Source: Paenibacillus sp. OVF10 (GTDB taxonomy: Bacteria; Bacillota; Bacilli; Paenibacillales; Paenibacillaceae). Taken from it: DNA of 64,000 nucleotides. The stretch covers positions 5,766,001-5,830,000 of the forward strand of contig CP094668.1 in NCBI GenBank assembly GCA_022836915.1. The letters run 5' to 3'. Both the position numbers and the translations under genes were made by a program. Below, piece by piece: positions 37,227 to 47,912 of this stretch. Positions within the stretch are counted from its first letter, which is position 1. Each line of letters begins with the position of its first letter. The notes under the pieces were generated by a model. The model was given only the letters and a program-made list of their open reading frames with translations, was not told the origin of the DNA and ran no database searches.

Positions 37227-37934
37227 CTATAGAAATAGCGGTGAGAATGCAATCCAGGCCAAAATAAGGGTAAGCACAATGCAGACATTCTCTACAACGG
37301 CCCCACGCTTGGTCCCTGTACTCATCAGATTCACCCGTATGCGCCACTTGAGCGGTGGTAACGGACGAATACCCCGATTGGTTAGTGAATCGGCCAAAAG
37401 ATGCATCGCATATGCCGAGCCTCCCGCTACCCAGATCTCCGGTCCCTGCTGCTGGGTCGTGCTGTACAACAAGCCCGCCCATATTGCGGTTCCGTACAGG
37501 GTATGTGTCAGTCCCCTATGAGTCAGTGTGGTGCAGAGCATTAACAAACTGCCTGCAATCAAGTTCCACGGTGCGAACGCGTGACCATAGAAGACCAGTC
37601 CGAGTCCAATCGCAAACATCAACACTTTGCGAAGCGAACGTGAAGGCAGGAATGACACAAGCGCAATGAGGATCGCAAGCAACAGGTTCCATGGTTTGGC
37701 ATGAACATAGAAGTACACAAATACAGCTGTGGGCAACAGAATCGTCTGTAACAACCTGATCAGACTGTTAGGCAAGGCTCTGGATACCAGCAGCGAATTC
37801 GGCTCATCAATGTCAGGCAATAACGAACCAATCAGTGCAACCGTAACTGCCGGCGCTGTCACTGGCATACCGGCCAACTGCAGAACAGAAAGTGACACGC
37901 CTGTCCCGATAATAAGGTGGGATCTTCCCATCAT
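37227..37934 (-). CDS. YdjM-like membrane-bound metal-dependent hydrolase
   Basis: Membrane protein of the YdjM/DUF457 family: MGRSHLIIGTGV (His ligand), GSLLPDIDEPNS (Asp cluster), THRGLTHTLYG and HLLADSLTNRGI. These His/Asp residues lie at membrane-helix ends. 235 residues from ATG 37934. B. subtilis relatives have been tied to the LexA/SOS regulon, but I see no clear LexA box here. Confidence 0.85.
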   Translation of the reverse strand: MMGRSHLIIGTGVSLSVLQLAGMPVTAPAVTVALIGSLLPDIDEPNSLLVSRALPNSLIRLLQTILLPTAVFVYFYVHAKPWNLLLAILIALVSFLPSRSLRKVLMFAIGLGLVFYGHAFAPWNLIAGSLLMLCTTLTHRGLTHTLYGTAIWAGLLYSTTQQQGPEIWVAGGSAYAMHLLADSLTNRGIRPLPPLKWRIRVNLMSTGTKRGAVVENVCIVLTLILAWIAFSPLFL

Positions 37935-38056
37935 GATGCAAAAACGTCCTTTCGAAGAAATCGGGAACAATACGGCCCAGTTCCGATTTTACAACGAAAA
38001 CAAAATAAGAACAATAGTTCGCATTTCTTATTTGTATGAAAATAAATATAAATTTC

Positions 38057-38072
38057 TGTGATGGGGCTCACA
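38057..38072 (+). promoter_or_regulatory. FNR/CRP-type site upstream of nirB (distal)
   Basis: TGTGA-N6-TCACA, a perfect match to the FNR/CRP consensus, 138 bp before the nirB start. Confidence 0.75.
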
Positions 38073-38103
38073 CTATTATATTTATGACTCTTCTATCTTT
38101 ATT

Positions 38104-38146
38104 AGTGAATTAAATCACATAAACTGTCGTCAACTACTTGTATAAT
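38104..38146 (+). promoter_or_regulatory. nirB promoter with proximal FNR-type site
   Basis: AGTGA-N6-TCACA at 38104-38119 and a TATAAT -10 at 38141-38146. If transcription starts near 38153, the site is centred at -41.5, the class II activator position, and it replaces a recognisable -35. This suggests oxygen-limited induction by Fnr. Confidence 0.75.
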
Positions 38147-38209
38147 TTCAAATATAAACCACTAAAATTGTTGGTAATGTACAGCGTCTATCCAAGGAGG
38201 CATACACAC

Positions 38210-40638
38210 ATGAACGGAAAAAAGAGAAACTCGTTATCATAGGTAACGGAATGGCAGGAATCAGTACTGTAGAACAAATTTTGAAATTAACTACGCGATT
38301 TGATATTACCGTTTTTGGCACAGAGCCCTACCCTAACTACAACCGCATTATGTTGTCCTATGTATTGGAAGGAAGCAAAACACTGGATGACATCGTACTG
38401 AATGATCTCCACTGGTATCAGGATTATGGTATTACCCTCCATACAGGAACAACCGTAACCCGAATTGATTCGGATACCCATGAAGTTGTGACTGAAGATG
38501 GAACTCGCGTTCCTTATGACAAAATCATCATTGCGACTGGCTCCAATTCCTTTATTCTCCCAGTACCTGGACATGACAAAGAAGGTGTTGTCGGTTTCCG
38601 TGATATCGCCGATTGCAATGTCATGCTCGATGCTGCTAAACAGTACAAAAGAGCGGCCGTTATCGGGGGCGGACTGCTAGGCCTTGAAGCTGCCAAAGGT
38701 TTGGTACAACTTGGCATGGAAGTTACCGTAGTGCACTTGATGCAGGATCTGATGGAGCGTCAGCTTGATCCACAAGCTTCAGCCATGTTGAAGGCAGAAC
38801 TCGAACGTCAGGGTATCCGGTTCAAGATGGGTGCGCGGACTTCCGAACTGCTGGGTGGCGAACGCGTTGAAGGGATACGTTTTGCAGATGATACGGTTCT
38901 GAATGTTGACTTTGTGGTCATGGCTGTAGGCATTAAACCCAATACGGCTGTAGCCCGCGAAAGCGGTATGGAAGTGAACCGGGGTATTGTCGTGAATGAC
39001 TATATGCAGACTTCACTTGAGAATGTGTACTCGGTAGGGGAATGTACAGAGCACCGCGGGGTATGTTATGGCCTCGTTGCCCCATTGTTCGAGCAAGGTA
39101 TGATTCTGGCGAAACATATCTGCGGGGTTGAAACGGCTCCTTATGAAGGTTCCGTAGTATCTACGAAATTGAAAATTTCGGGTGTAGACGTCTTTTCAAC
39201 CGGTGAATTCATCGACAGCCCAGAGCACACCGTCATTTCGCACAAAGATGACTGGAAACGGACTTACAAAAAAATTCTGCTTCGTGATAATAAAATGGTC
39301 GGCGCTGTTCTCTTCGGTGACATTACGGATTCTGCCGAATTGCAGAAACTGATTAAAAATCAAACCGAAATGACCGAAGAATTGTATGGCTCACTCATGG
39401 GTACAGGCTGCGGCGGTCATAAGAAAGCAACCTCTGTTGAAACGATGCCCGAGGACGAGATCGTCTGTGGATGTAACGGGGTAACCAAAGGAACCATTGT
39501 TGATGTAATTACAAACCAGGGCCTTACCACTGTTGATGAAATCAAAGCCTGTACCGGTGCAACCCGCTCTTGCGGTGGATGTAAACCGGTTGTGGAACAG
39601 ATTTTGCAATATGTACTTGGAGACAGCTTCAGTACTGGAGCCAAACAGGGCATCTGCGGATGTACATCCATGGGACGGGATGAGATTGTAGCCGAGATTC
39701 GTGCAAAAGGATTACAAACGACCAAAGAGGTCATGAATGTACTGGGTTGGAGTCAACCTGAAGGTTGTTCCAAATGTCGTCCGGCGATCAACTACTACCT
39801 TGGCATGATTGCACCAGACACACACGAAGATGAGAAAGAATCACGTTTTGTTAACGAACGGATGAATGCAAATATTCAAAAGGATGGAACGTATACGGTT
39901 GTACCTCGGATGTACGGCGGGGTGACTACACCAGCGGACCTCAAACGTATCGCTGACGTTTCAGTCAAATATGATGTGAAAGCAGTCAAAGTTACTGGCG
40001 GTCAGCGTCTCGACTTGATTGGTGTCAAAAAAGAAGATCTGACCAAAGTCTGGGCTGAACTGGATATGCCTTCAGGTTATGCATACGCCAAATCGCTGCG
40101 TACGGTCAAAACATGTGTCGGCTCCCAATTCTGCCGATTCGGTACACAGGATTCCATGGCCATGGGCGCTCGCATTGAACGAAAATTCGAACGTCTGGAT
40201 CTGCCAGCCAAGTTTAAATATGCTGTCAACGGTTGTCCGCGAAACTGTGCAGAGGCATGTACAAAAGATATCGGTATCGTTGGTAACGACGGAGGCTGGG
40301 AAATCTTCATCGGTGGTAACGGCGGTATTAAAGCTAGACTGGCTGATTCCTTATGCAAAGTGAAAACAGATGACGAGTTGATTGAACTGTGCGGAGCCAT
40401 CATGCAATATTATCGCGAGACAGGTAACTATCTGGAACGGACGTCCGAGTGGGTGGAACGCATGGGTCTGGAGCATATTCGTTCGGTTGTCGTGGATAAC
40501 CTTGAGGAACGTAAAGCGTTGATGCAACGAATTGAATTTGCACTTGAGCATGTTGAAGAACCTTGGCAAAAAGCGATTCGCAATGAAGAAGGCCAAAGCA
40601 AAATGTTCCATGGTATCGAAGTATCGGCTCGTCCATAA
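38210..40638 (+). CDS. nirB: NAD(P)H nitrite reductase large subunit (frameshifted near start)
   Basis: Six-electron reduction of nitrite to ammonium in the cytoplasm. Order of domains: FAD/NAD oxidoreductase (IIGNGMAGI; IGGGLLGLEAAKG), two BFD-type [2Fe-2S] segments (CGCNGVTKG...CGGCKP; CGCTSMG...CSKCRP), then the sirohaem/4Fe-4S reductase domain (KTCVGSQFCRFG and NGCPRNCAEACTKD). AAGGAGG precedes ATG 38210. One A is missing near 38222 (rejoined MNGKKEKLVIIGNG). About 809 residues. First gene of nirBDC. Confidence 0.95.
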
Positions 40639-40696
40639 GTAAGCTCGCAAGATTAATGCTGCCGGAATGTTAAATATAGATAAGGAGTGGTTTAAG

Positions 40697-41022
40697 ATGA
40701 CAACAAAACAATCAGGCACCTACTTCCCTGCCGGAGTAGTTGAAGAATTCCTGCCACGAATCGGAAGAGTAGTTGAAATTAAGGATCATCAGCTTGCTGT
40801 CTTTCGTGCATCGGATGGTACCATCTTCGCTGCAGATAATCACAACCCCATCCTAAAGGTGGACCGCTGGCTGAAGGCATTGTGTCCGGGCATTATCTGT
40901 ACGATCCGCTGTATGATTGGAAAATTGACCTGACTACTGGTGTTGTGCAAGCACCGGACAATGGGCAAGTGCAGATGTATCCGGTGAAGGTAGAGAACGG
41001 CCAGGTTTGGATCGAAATATAG
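40697..41022 (+). CDS. nirD: Nitrite reductase small subunit (frameshifted)
   Basis: Rieske-fold partner of NirB. The frame slips in a C-run near 40850 and rejoins as NPHPKGGPLAEGIVSGHYLYDPLYDW. Relative to true Rieske proteins, both Cys ligands and the second His are replaced (NPH; DPLYDW), so no [2Fe-2S] cluster is expected, as in other NirD proteins. About 108 residues. ATG 40697 follows AAGGAGTGG. Confidence 0.92.
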
Positions 41023-41071
41023 CTCCATTGAAAACGTTCAAAGATTGATGCAAAATAATGGGGAAACCGTG

Positions 41072-41854
41072 ATGTATACACCAAGTGTTGAGGGAATTAT
41101 TGAAGCTGCGGTTAAAAAACGGGATCAGATGAACTCAAATCTTTCACGCTACATGGTTGCCGCCTTAATGGCGGGTGCCTACGTAGGACTTGGCATCGTA
41201 CTGATCTTCAGTATCGGTGCTCCGCTCCTAGCGGCACAGTCACCACTGCAAACCATGTTGATGGGCATGTCCTTCGGACTCGCCCTCACGCTGGTCATCT
41301 TTGCCGGATCGGAATTGTTTACAGGTAACAATATGTTCTTCACCATGAGTACGCTGGCTGGCCGAACCACAGTGAACGAAACGCTGAAGAACTGGGGGCT
41401 CGTCTTTGTTGGTAACCTGCTCGGCGCAATTCTATTAAGTCTACTCATTGTCGGTAGCGGTCTGTTCAAAACGGCCACACCGGAACATCTGCTATTTGTC
41501 GTCTCTGCCAAAAAGATGGCGGCGCCCGTGTCTGAGTTGTTCTTCCGAGGCATTCTCTGTAACTGGCTCGTCTGTCTGGCGATCTGGATGGCAGCTCGCT
41601 CCAAAGAAGATATCGCCAAACTTGTTCTTATCTGGTGGTGTCTGTACGCATTTATCGCAAGTGGTTATGAGCACAGTGTTGCCAATATGACTTTGCTCTC
41701 TTTATCTTGGTTGCTGCCAAACCACCCTGATACAATCACTCTGGCAGGTTGGTTCCATAACATGATTCCGGTAACGCTTGGTAATATTATCGGCGGTGCC
41801 CTCTTTGTTGGAATGGCGTACTGGTATACTTCTCCGGTACGTAAAAAAGCATAA
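41072..41854 (+). CDS. nirC: Formate/nitrite transporter family (NirC-like)
   Basis: Six-helix FNT channel, 260 residues. The pore motifs FAGSELFTGNNMFF and CNWLVCLAIWMA, with SGYEHSVANM, are typical. The partner genes nirBD support nitrite import or export. The start at 41072 is chosen over an upstream TTG because GGGGAAA precedes it. Confidence 0.92.
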   Translation: MYTPSVEGIIEAAVKKRDQMNSNLSRYMVAALMAGAYVGLGIVLIFSIGAPLLAAQSPLQTMLMGMSFGLALTLVIFAGSELFTGNNMFFTMSTLAGRTTVNETLKNWGLVFVGNLLGAILLSLLIVGSGLFKTATPEHLLFVVSAKKMAAPVSELFFRGILCNWLVCLAIWMAARSKEDIAKLVLIWWCLYAFIASGYEHSVANMTLLSLSWLLPNHPDTITLAGWFHNMIPVTLGNIIGGALFVGMAYWYTSPVRKKA

Positions 41855-41906
41855 TTTTTTATTCAACTGCACTTATGTAGCGCTAGAGCACAACATCTCC
41901 ACACTG

Positions 41907-41957
41907 AAGCCACGATGGATGCCGAACTCACGTTCAATCACACATCGTGGCTTTTTA
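41907..41957 (+). terminator. Terminator of nirBDC
   Basis: AAGCCACGATG pairs with CATCGTGGCTT; T5 follows. The loop is long (25 bases). Confidence 0.85.
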
Positions 41958-42138
41958 ATGTTTGTCGATAAGCTGCTACTCTCTCGTAGGGTTCCCTTTC
42001 ATAATCTCGTCCTTCTATAGAAAATTAAAACTTCATTTTACTTTTGTCCCTATCCGCGTTAATCCACAGTTGACATAACTAGCGTATAGTCGACTCATAC
42101 TCACACTTATACTCAACGAGCAAAGGATGAACGCTTAT

Positions 42139-42768
42139 ATGGGAATCCATACGTACTTCAGGTCACTGAATGATCTTGAACGTATTATTCGTACACCTGG
42201 CAAATTCAAATTCGAAGAACACAGCGTATCCGCTCATTCCTGGAAAGTGGTACAATACGCCAAAACGCTCGCAGATATTGAGGAACAGCATGGAGTCACC
42301 ATTGATTGGAAGAAATTATATGAGATCACCAGCAGTCATGATTATGGCGAAATCTTCATCGGTGATATCAAAACACCAGTCAAACATTATTCACTAGAGC
42401 TGCGTTCGATGCTGCAAAAGGTGGAAGAAGGTATGGTTGAACATTTTATTAATGAAAATATTCCTGAAGAGTTCCAGCCTATATTTCGCAGACAGCTGCG
42501 TGAGGGTAAAGACCAATCGGTTGAAGGACTGATTCTCGAAGTCGCAGACAAGATGGATCAGGTATATGAAGCCTTTGCTGAGCTCCAACGTGGCAATACG
42601 GAGAAAGAATTTATCGTTATGTACCGTTATGCCTTGGTCAAAATCAAAAATATCGACCTCCACTGTGTACAGTATTTCCTGGAACAGATTCTCCCCGACA
42701 TGATCGATGAAGGTATCCGCTCCCCGTTTGATATTCGCAAAATAACCGAAGAAGCTCTGGCCCAGTAA
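42139..42768 (+). CDS. HD-domain phosphohydrolase, YfbR-like
   Basis: The HD metal site is split across SVSAHSWKV, SSHDYGEIFIGD and EVADKMDQVYEAF, the pattern of YfbR-type 5'-deoxynucleotidases. 209 residues from ATG 42139, which has AAAGGAT upstream; ATG 42127 is an alternative. Likely cytoplasmic nucleotide metabolism. Convergent with the response regulator. Confidence 0.8.
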   Translation: MGIHTYFRSLNDLERIIRTPGKFKFEEHSVSAHSWKVVQYAKTLADIEEQHGVTIDWKKLYEITSSHDYGEIFIGDIKTPVKHYSLELRSMLQKVEEGMVEHFINENIPEEFQPIFRRQLREGKDQSVEGLILEVADKMDQVYEAFAELQRGNTEKEFIVMYRYALVKIKNIDLHCVQYFLEQILPDMIDEGIRSPFDIRKITEEALAQ

Positions 42769-42773
42769 TCAGC

Positions 42774-43577
42774 TCAAGTCAACATGGTTCTCATCATCCA
42801 TGGACAGGGCTTTTTTCGTTCCTGCAATTGCAGTCGGTACTCGCTAGGGTACATGCCCGTTTTGTTTTTGAAAATCCGGCTGAAATAGTGGGAATCACTG
42901 TACCCTACCGCTCCACCAATGGTCTTGATATCCATATTCTCGTGCGTGACGAGCATACGCTTCGCTTCATTAATCCGCAGACCTGTCATATATTTCAGCG
43001 GAGTCTCGCCCGTTACTTTCTTAAAACACTTTCCCAGATAGTCCACACTAAAATGCATCTGTCCTGCCATGTCCTGGAGTGTAATCTCATGCATGTAATT
43101 CTGCTTCAAATACAACTTAACGGCCTCTGCGATATCCTCCGGCTTCACCTGTTCATCCAGCACAGCACTGACATGGGCAAGCGAATCCACAGCGCTCCCA
43201 AGCTTCAATTCCATCGCATCCAGCAGTGTCCGAAGCTGTTCTTCCGATAATGGTTTGAGCAGATAATCCTCCACCTTGTAACTGATCGCCTGCCGCGCAT
43301 ATTCGAATTCATGATAACCACTCAGAATGACAATTTTCACATGCGGATAGGCAAAATACAGATGTTTGGCGAGTTCCAATCCATTCATTACCGGCATCTG
43401 TATATCCGTTACAACCAGATCAGGTACGGAATGTTCAATGAGCTGTAACGCTTCCTGACCGTTCCGCGCTTCACCAATCACCTCAAACCGGGTGTCCAAC
43501 TCTCTGAATTTGCGTGAGACATTCCGGCGAATCAGGGCTTCATCTTCCACAATAATCGTTCTGTATTTGATTGTCAT
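42774..43577 (-). CDS. YesN-type response regulator (AraC output)
   Basis: Receiver domain with phospho-acceptor Asp in PDLVVTDIQMP and Lys in DYLLKPLSEEQ. The C-terminal AraC HTH pair is ITLQDMAGQMHFSVDYLGKCFK and IKTIGGAVGYSDSHYFSRIFK. About 267 residues. The start is ATG 43577 or 43589; the second overlaps the kinase stop. Partner of the adjacent YesM kinase; probably activates the divergent sugar ABC operon. Confidence 0.92.
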   Translation of the reverse strand: MTIKYRTIIVEDEALIRRNVSRKFRELDTRFEVIGEARNGQEALQLIEHSVPDLVVTDIQMPVMNGLELAKHLYFAYPHVKIVILSGYHEFEYARQAISYKVEDYLLKPLSEEQLRTLLDAMELKLGSAVDSLAHVSAVLDEQVKPEDIAEAVKLYLKQNYMHEITLQDMAGQMHFSVDYLGKCFKKVTGETPLKYMTGLRINEAKRMLVTHENMDIKTIGGAVGYSDSHYFSRIFKNKTGMYPSEYRLQLQERKKPCPWMMRTMLT

Positions 43578-43581
43578 GGGT

Positions 43582-45458
43582 TCAGTCATGCTCCTTTCCA
43601 ATGGAACCACCTATGGTAATCTGGACACCGCCGGAAGGCTTGTTTGTAATCTGCAAGCGGGCTGCCGTGCCATACCATAATTTCAATCGGACCCATATAT
43701 TCTTGAGTCCCATTCCGTTAATTTCAAGGTCAGGCATACGCTCCCACTCCTGTGATTGTTCGATGTAATGCATGATCTTGGCAAGTGCTTCGGGTTCCAT
43801 GCCAGGCCCGTTGTCTTCCACGTGGATCTGCCAGGTCTGCTGTACCGCATCCATATCTCCAGTAATATTCAGTTTCCATGGCGGGGTATCACCCAGTCCA
43901 TATTTCATGGCATTTTCGAGTAGTGGTTGTACCATCAGCATCGGAACCTGGATAAGCTGCATCTCTTCCGGAATATGAAACTCGTAGTGTAGATCATCCT
44001 CAAACCTAATCTTCATACACTCCAGATATCGCTCACAATAATCCAATTCTTGAGACAGTGGAACCCCATTCTTTCCCGGAGTAGAAATATAACGCAGCAT
44101 AGACGCAATATTGGCGCAGAACGCGACAATCTGCTCATTCATGCTTTCTTCCGCCATGATGCTAATATTCGTGATGTTGTTATAGAGAAAATGCGGGTTC
44201 ATCTGGGATTGCAGCGCCAGTAATCTCGCTTCTGTCTCCTGAGATTTCATCGCCAGCCTGTCCTGAAACGATTGCACAAGCTGTTGATTCAGCCGGATAA
44301 ACGTATCATTTAGCTCATCCATCTCCCGGATAGAACCGGGATGCTCCAGCTTGAACAACTGACCGGAATCCTGACCCGATACCAGATCATTCTCACCCGT
44401 TTTCTGAATAATGCGCTGCAAGCGATGTAGCGGCAATGTAACCCGTTTGGAGATTAGATACGAGAGAACCAGAATCAGCATGAGAGTAGCTAACGTCGCA
44501 CCGATAAACATCACAGCCATCCGGTTGAGACTCGCGAAAAGGGACTGTTTGGACTGCATGACAACAACGGTCCATCCTGTCTCCTGTGACGTCATGTACG
44601 TCATCATCTGTTTGGAATGATTCAACGGATCGGTGATCTCCTGCATCGTATCCGGTGGAAATGAAAGATTCTGAATCAAGTCCACATCATCGAAGTGGCT
44701 AGCTTGAGAAGCATCATCAACCGAAGAAAGTGGATACAACCGTGTATTTTGTTCATCCACTACATAGATCCGAAGATCATCGTTACTCGCCTGCAAATCA
44801 TTCAAATGCTGGAACAGGGTTCCGGCATCCTGCAAAATCTCAACAACACCCTGGCTGACATAGTTGCCATCTTTGTACACCCGAGTAAGGGAAATGTAGG
44901 ATTGATCTGATTTCCCCTCACCTGTTGGCATGGGCAAAGCTCCCCTCTAACAGTTGAATCACCCGCCAGCCGCTCCGCTCCCAGGTTTCCTTGTACCACG
45001 GTCGCTTAGTCAGATCCACAGACAGTTGACCGTTGAATGCACCCGCTCCCAGCATCTTGCCATTTACATCATAGATATTGGCCTGTTTGGCTGTATTGGA
45101 GCTGCTAATGATCGCGAGAATGACATCAATTAGTGTGGTTGTATCCTTATACAATGCCGGATCACTCGTCCTTGTCTGCTCGCTATCCTCCGCTGGTGCC
45201 AAGTAGTGACTGAAGTGTTCTTTGACCAGATTGGAGTACACGATATTCATGGAGAAGTTGTTCATTTTCACCACTTCCTGATCCAGGTTACTGACGATTG
45301 ACACCCCCAGTTGTCTCTGTTGTTCTTCACTTCGATGACGAATGTCACTTGCGAGAAAAACATACAGAAGCCCCGCCACAATCAGCGAAAAGATAATAAA
45401 TACCGCAGAGTAATAGGCAAACAGACTTTGCTGAAGCGTTCCAAATCGATATCGCAAT
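43582..45458 (-). CDS. YesM-type sensor histidine kinase (frameshifted)
   Basis: N-terminal membrane helix (LFAYYSAVFIIFSLIVAGLLYVF), extracellular dCache-like sensor, second helix near 44500, HAMP, then the kinase core: QSQMNPHFLYN (phospho-His), LLENAMKYGLG, VEDNGPGM. A slip near 44930 rejoins as LLEGALPMPTGEGKS. About 626 residues. The start is uncertain; TTG 45458 has GAGGTG 8 bases upstream. Senses an extracellular signal, likely the sugar handled by the next operon. Confidence 0.9.
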
Positions 45459-45634
45459 TCCCACACACCTCGTCCTATGATGATATCTGTCACACCATTC
45501 GAAAATGTCCACCCAACTGAACGCTTTTGTCTATTGAGCACATCCGCTGTTCACAGTAAAGTTATCCACATAAGAATACGCTTACATTAAGCGTTTCGGC
45601 AAGTGACAATTTTCTTTATATTCCGGGAGGTTTA

Positions 45635-46939
45635 ATGATGAGAAAACGATTTCTATTTTCGCTTGCAAGTGTGCTCCTGCTCTCCACTCTGCTGCTTGCC
45701 GGGTGCAACTCAGGTAAAAGTACGGAAGGTTCGGGTAAGGTGACTCTCACGTTTGGAACAAGCCAATCCGGTATACCGCGTACAGGCATCATGCAAACGA
45801 TGGCCAAGGAATATGAGCAGGAGACCGGTGTCAAAATTGATTTTCAGGTCGTACCTGACGCACAGTGGCGTGACCTGATCAAGGTAAAGCTGGCCTCTGG
45901 CGAAGCACCTGACATTTTCAATGTTGATGTGGACCCACTGAGCATGCCGGCTAACGTAAGACCGGAGGAAAATGCCATTGACCTAACCAATGAGGAATTC
46001 ACAGGTCGGATGTCTGAAGAGATTTTGCCAACCGTCAGTCACAATGAAAAGGTGTATGGGGTTTCTTTTGCGCCAACGAAAATCTGGTATGTGTACTATA
46101 ACAAACGTATCTTCCAAGAGCTCGGCATAGAGCCTCCTACATCCTATGCCGAATTCAAGGCGATCAGCCAGAAAATTAAGGATAAAGACATTATTCCGTT
46201 CTATCAGGCACCTGCCAGCGGGTGGTATCAGGTTCTGCCTTTGTTCGAAACGGGACCTAACTATGAGCAAACAACAGCGGGAACCTACGAGAAATTAAAT
46301 AACAATGAGATGAAAGTCGCAGATATGACGCAACTCAAGACGGTCATTGAACAGTTAAAAGAATTTGCGGATCTCGGTTATTTCGGCAAAGACTTCTTGT
46401 CCAATACGGTAGAAGCGGGAATTGAAGCGTTTGGTCAGGAAAAAGCTGCTATGTTGCTTCGGGTTCCAGGGACGGAAAAGGAAGTTTCCGAAGCGTATCC
46501 GGCAATGAAAGACAATATGGGGTTCTTTGTCATGCCGTGGGGAGATAATCAGACGATTGGTGTGAATCCCGGCGGTTCAGCTGCCATGTTTGGTAACAAA
46601 AACAGTAAACATCCTGAAGAAGTGCTGAAATTCTTCCGCTGGATTACAGAGCATGATCATCTGCAACGTGTGTTCGATGAAGGTGAAGGCAATCTGACGA
46701 TCTGCTGGCCGGAAATCGAACCTAAGCTGACACAGGACTATATTGATTATGAGAAAAATCATGAAAAAGGTACGGTCATGCAGGCCGCTGTGAAATATAT
46801 TGATCCACAATGGATGGATATTGGCAAGGACTTGTCAGGCATGTTCGCTGGCGCAATGACACCGGATCAGATTTTGCAAAATATTGATAAACGTCGTGCT
46901 GAACAAGCCAAAGTGCTGAAAGATGAGAAGTGGCAGTAA
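45635..46939 (+). CDS. ABC sugar-type extracellular solute-binding lipoprotein
   Basis: Lipoprotein signal LLSTLLLAGCNSG, then a 410-residue family 1 binding protein (QVVPDAQWRDLIKVKLASGEAPDIFNVD; GVNPGGSAAMFG). Captures an oligosaccharide or sugar for the two permeases downstream. Divergent from yesM. GGGAGG precedes ATG 45635. The ATPase subunit is not encoded here and is probably shared (MsmX-type). Confidence 0.92.
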   Translation: MMRKRFLFSLASVLLLSTLLLAGCNSGKSTEGSGKVTLTFGTSQSGIPRTGIMQTMAKEYEQETGVKIDFQVVPDAQWRDLIKVKLASGEAPDIFNVDVDPLSMPANVRPEENAIDLTNEEFTGRMSEEILPTVSHNEKVYGVSFAPTKIWYVYYNKRIFQELGIEPPTSYAEFKAISQKIKDKDIIPFYQAPASGWYQVLPLFETGPNYEQTTAGTYEKLNNNEMKVADMTQLKTVIEQLKEFADLGYFGKDFLSNTVEAGIEAFGQEKAAMLLRVPGTEKEVSEAYPAMKDNMGFFVMPWGDNQTIGVNPGGSAAMFGNKNSKHPEEVLKFFRWITEHDHLQRVFDEGEGNLTICWPEIEPKLTQDYIDYEKNHEKGTVMQAAVKYIDPQWMDIGKDLSGMFAGAMTPDQILQNIDKRRAEQAKVLKDEKWQ

Positions 46940-47040
46940 CAGCGCATATTTCAGATAAATATAAACGCTGAACAGTGTTACATGCAACGGGCGTTTGCCC
47001 GCTCATGTATTTTGGCAGGAAGGAAAGGTGTTACCGGTTA

Positions 47041-47911
47041 TGAATGCAAACAAAATCTATCCCTGGTATTTCTCATCTGGAGCGATTGTATTATATCTGT
47101 TGTTCATCGTTGCTCCCGCCCTGCTGGGCATCTATTATTCCTTCACTGACTGGAATAGTTATAGTTCGGAGAAGAACTTTATCGGTCTGGAGCATTTCCG
47201 CACTATTCTGGCGGGTGATCCGACCTATCTGCTTTTTATCAAAAACACAGTCCTCTTCACCCTGGTTACATCCATCGCCAAGACGGTTCTCGGCTTGTTT
47301 CTGGCCCTGCTGCTGGTCAGCGGTGTAAAGGCCGCGAATCTGCACCGGATGATCATCTTCTCCCCACAGGTGCTGTCGTTCCTGATTGTTGGGCTTGTGT
47401 TCAAAAGTCTGCTCGACCCAAACAACGGGTTCGTTAACGTAACCCTGCGTTCATTAGGGCTGGATGTTCTCGCCCAGAACTGGCTGGGCTCCCTAACCTG
47501 GGCCATGCCATCCATCATGGCAGTGGACACGTGGAAAGGCATGGGGTACATCATGGTGCTGTTCATCGCCGGACTGCTCGCCATCCCCGGGATTATTACG
47601 AGGCAGCGTCCATTGACGGCGCCGGATTTGGGCAAAAGCTGTTCCGGATCACCATTCCGATGCTGATGCCTACCATTACCATCGCCACGGTACTCAATAT
47701 TACGTATGGGCTGAGAGTATTCGATGCCGTATACGTGCTAACCAACGGTGGCCCCGGTAACGCAACAGATGTCATTAACACGGCTGTCTATTCCTCTTTT
47801 GCCAAAGGGTATTGGGGACTGGGGAGTGCGCTATCTACCATTCTGTTTGTCATCATGGCGATCATCTCCTTTTTCATCATTCGTTTGATGAACCGAAAGG
47901 TGGAATACTGA
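47041..47911 (+). CDS. ABC sugar permease 1 (frameshifted)
   Basis: MalF/UgpA-type membrane subunit with six helices. The frame slips at CCCCGGG near 47590 and rejoins to give the EAA loop YYEAASIDGAGFGQKLFRI. Joined, about 290 residues. GGAAAGG precedes ATG 47041. One base pair separates it from permease 2. Confidence 0.92.
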
Positions 47912-47912
47912 C

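Noticed and set aside
40697..41022. NirD as a [2Fe-2S] Rieske protein
   Set aside because: After repairing the frame the Cys ligands are absent (NPH, DPLYDW), as expected for NirD.
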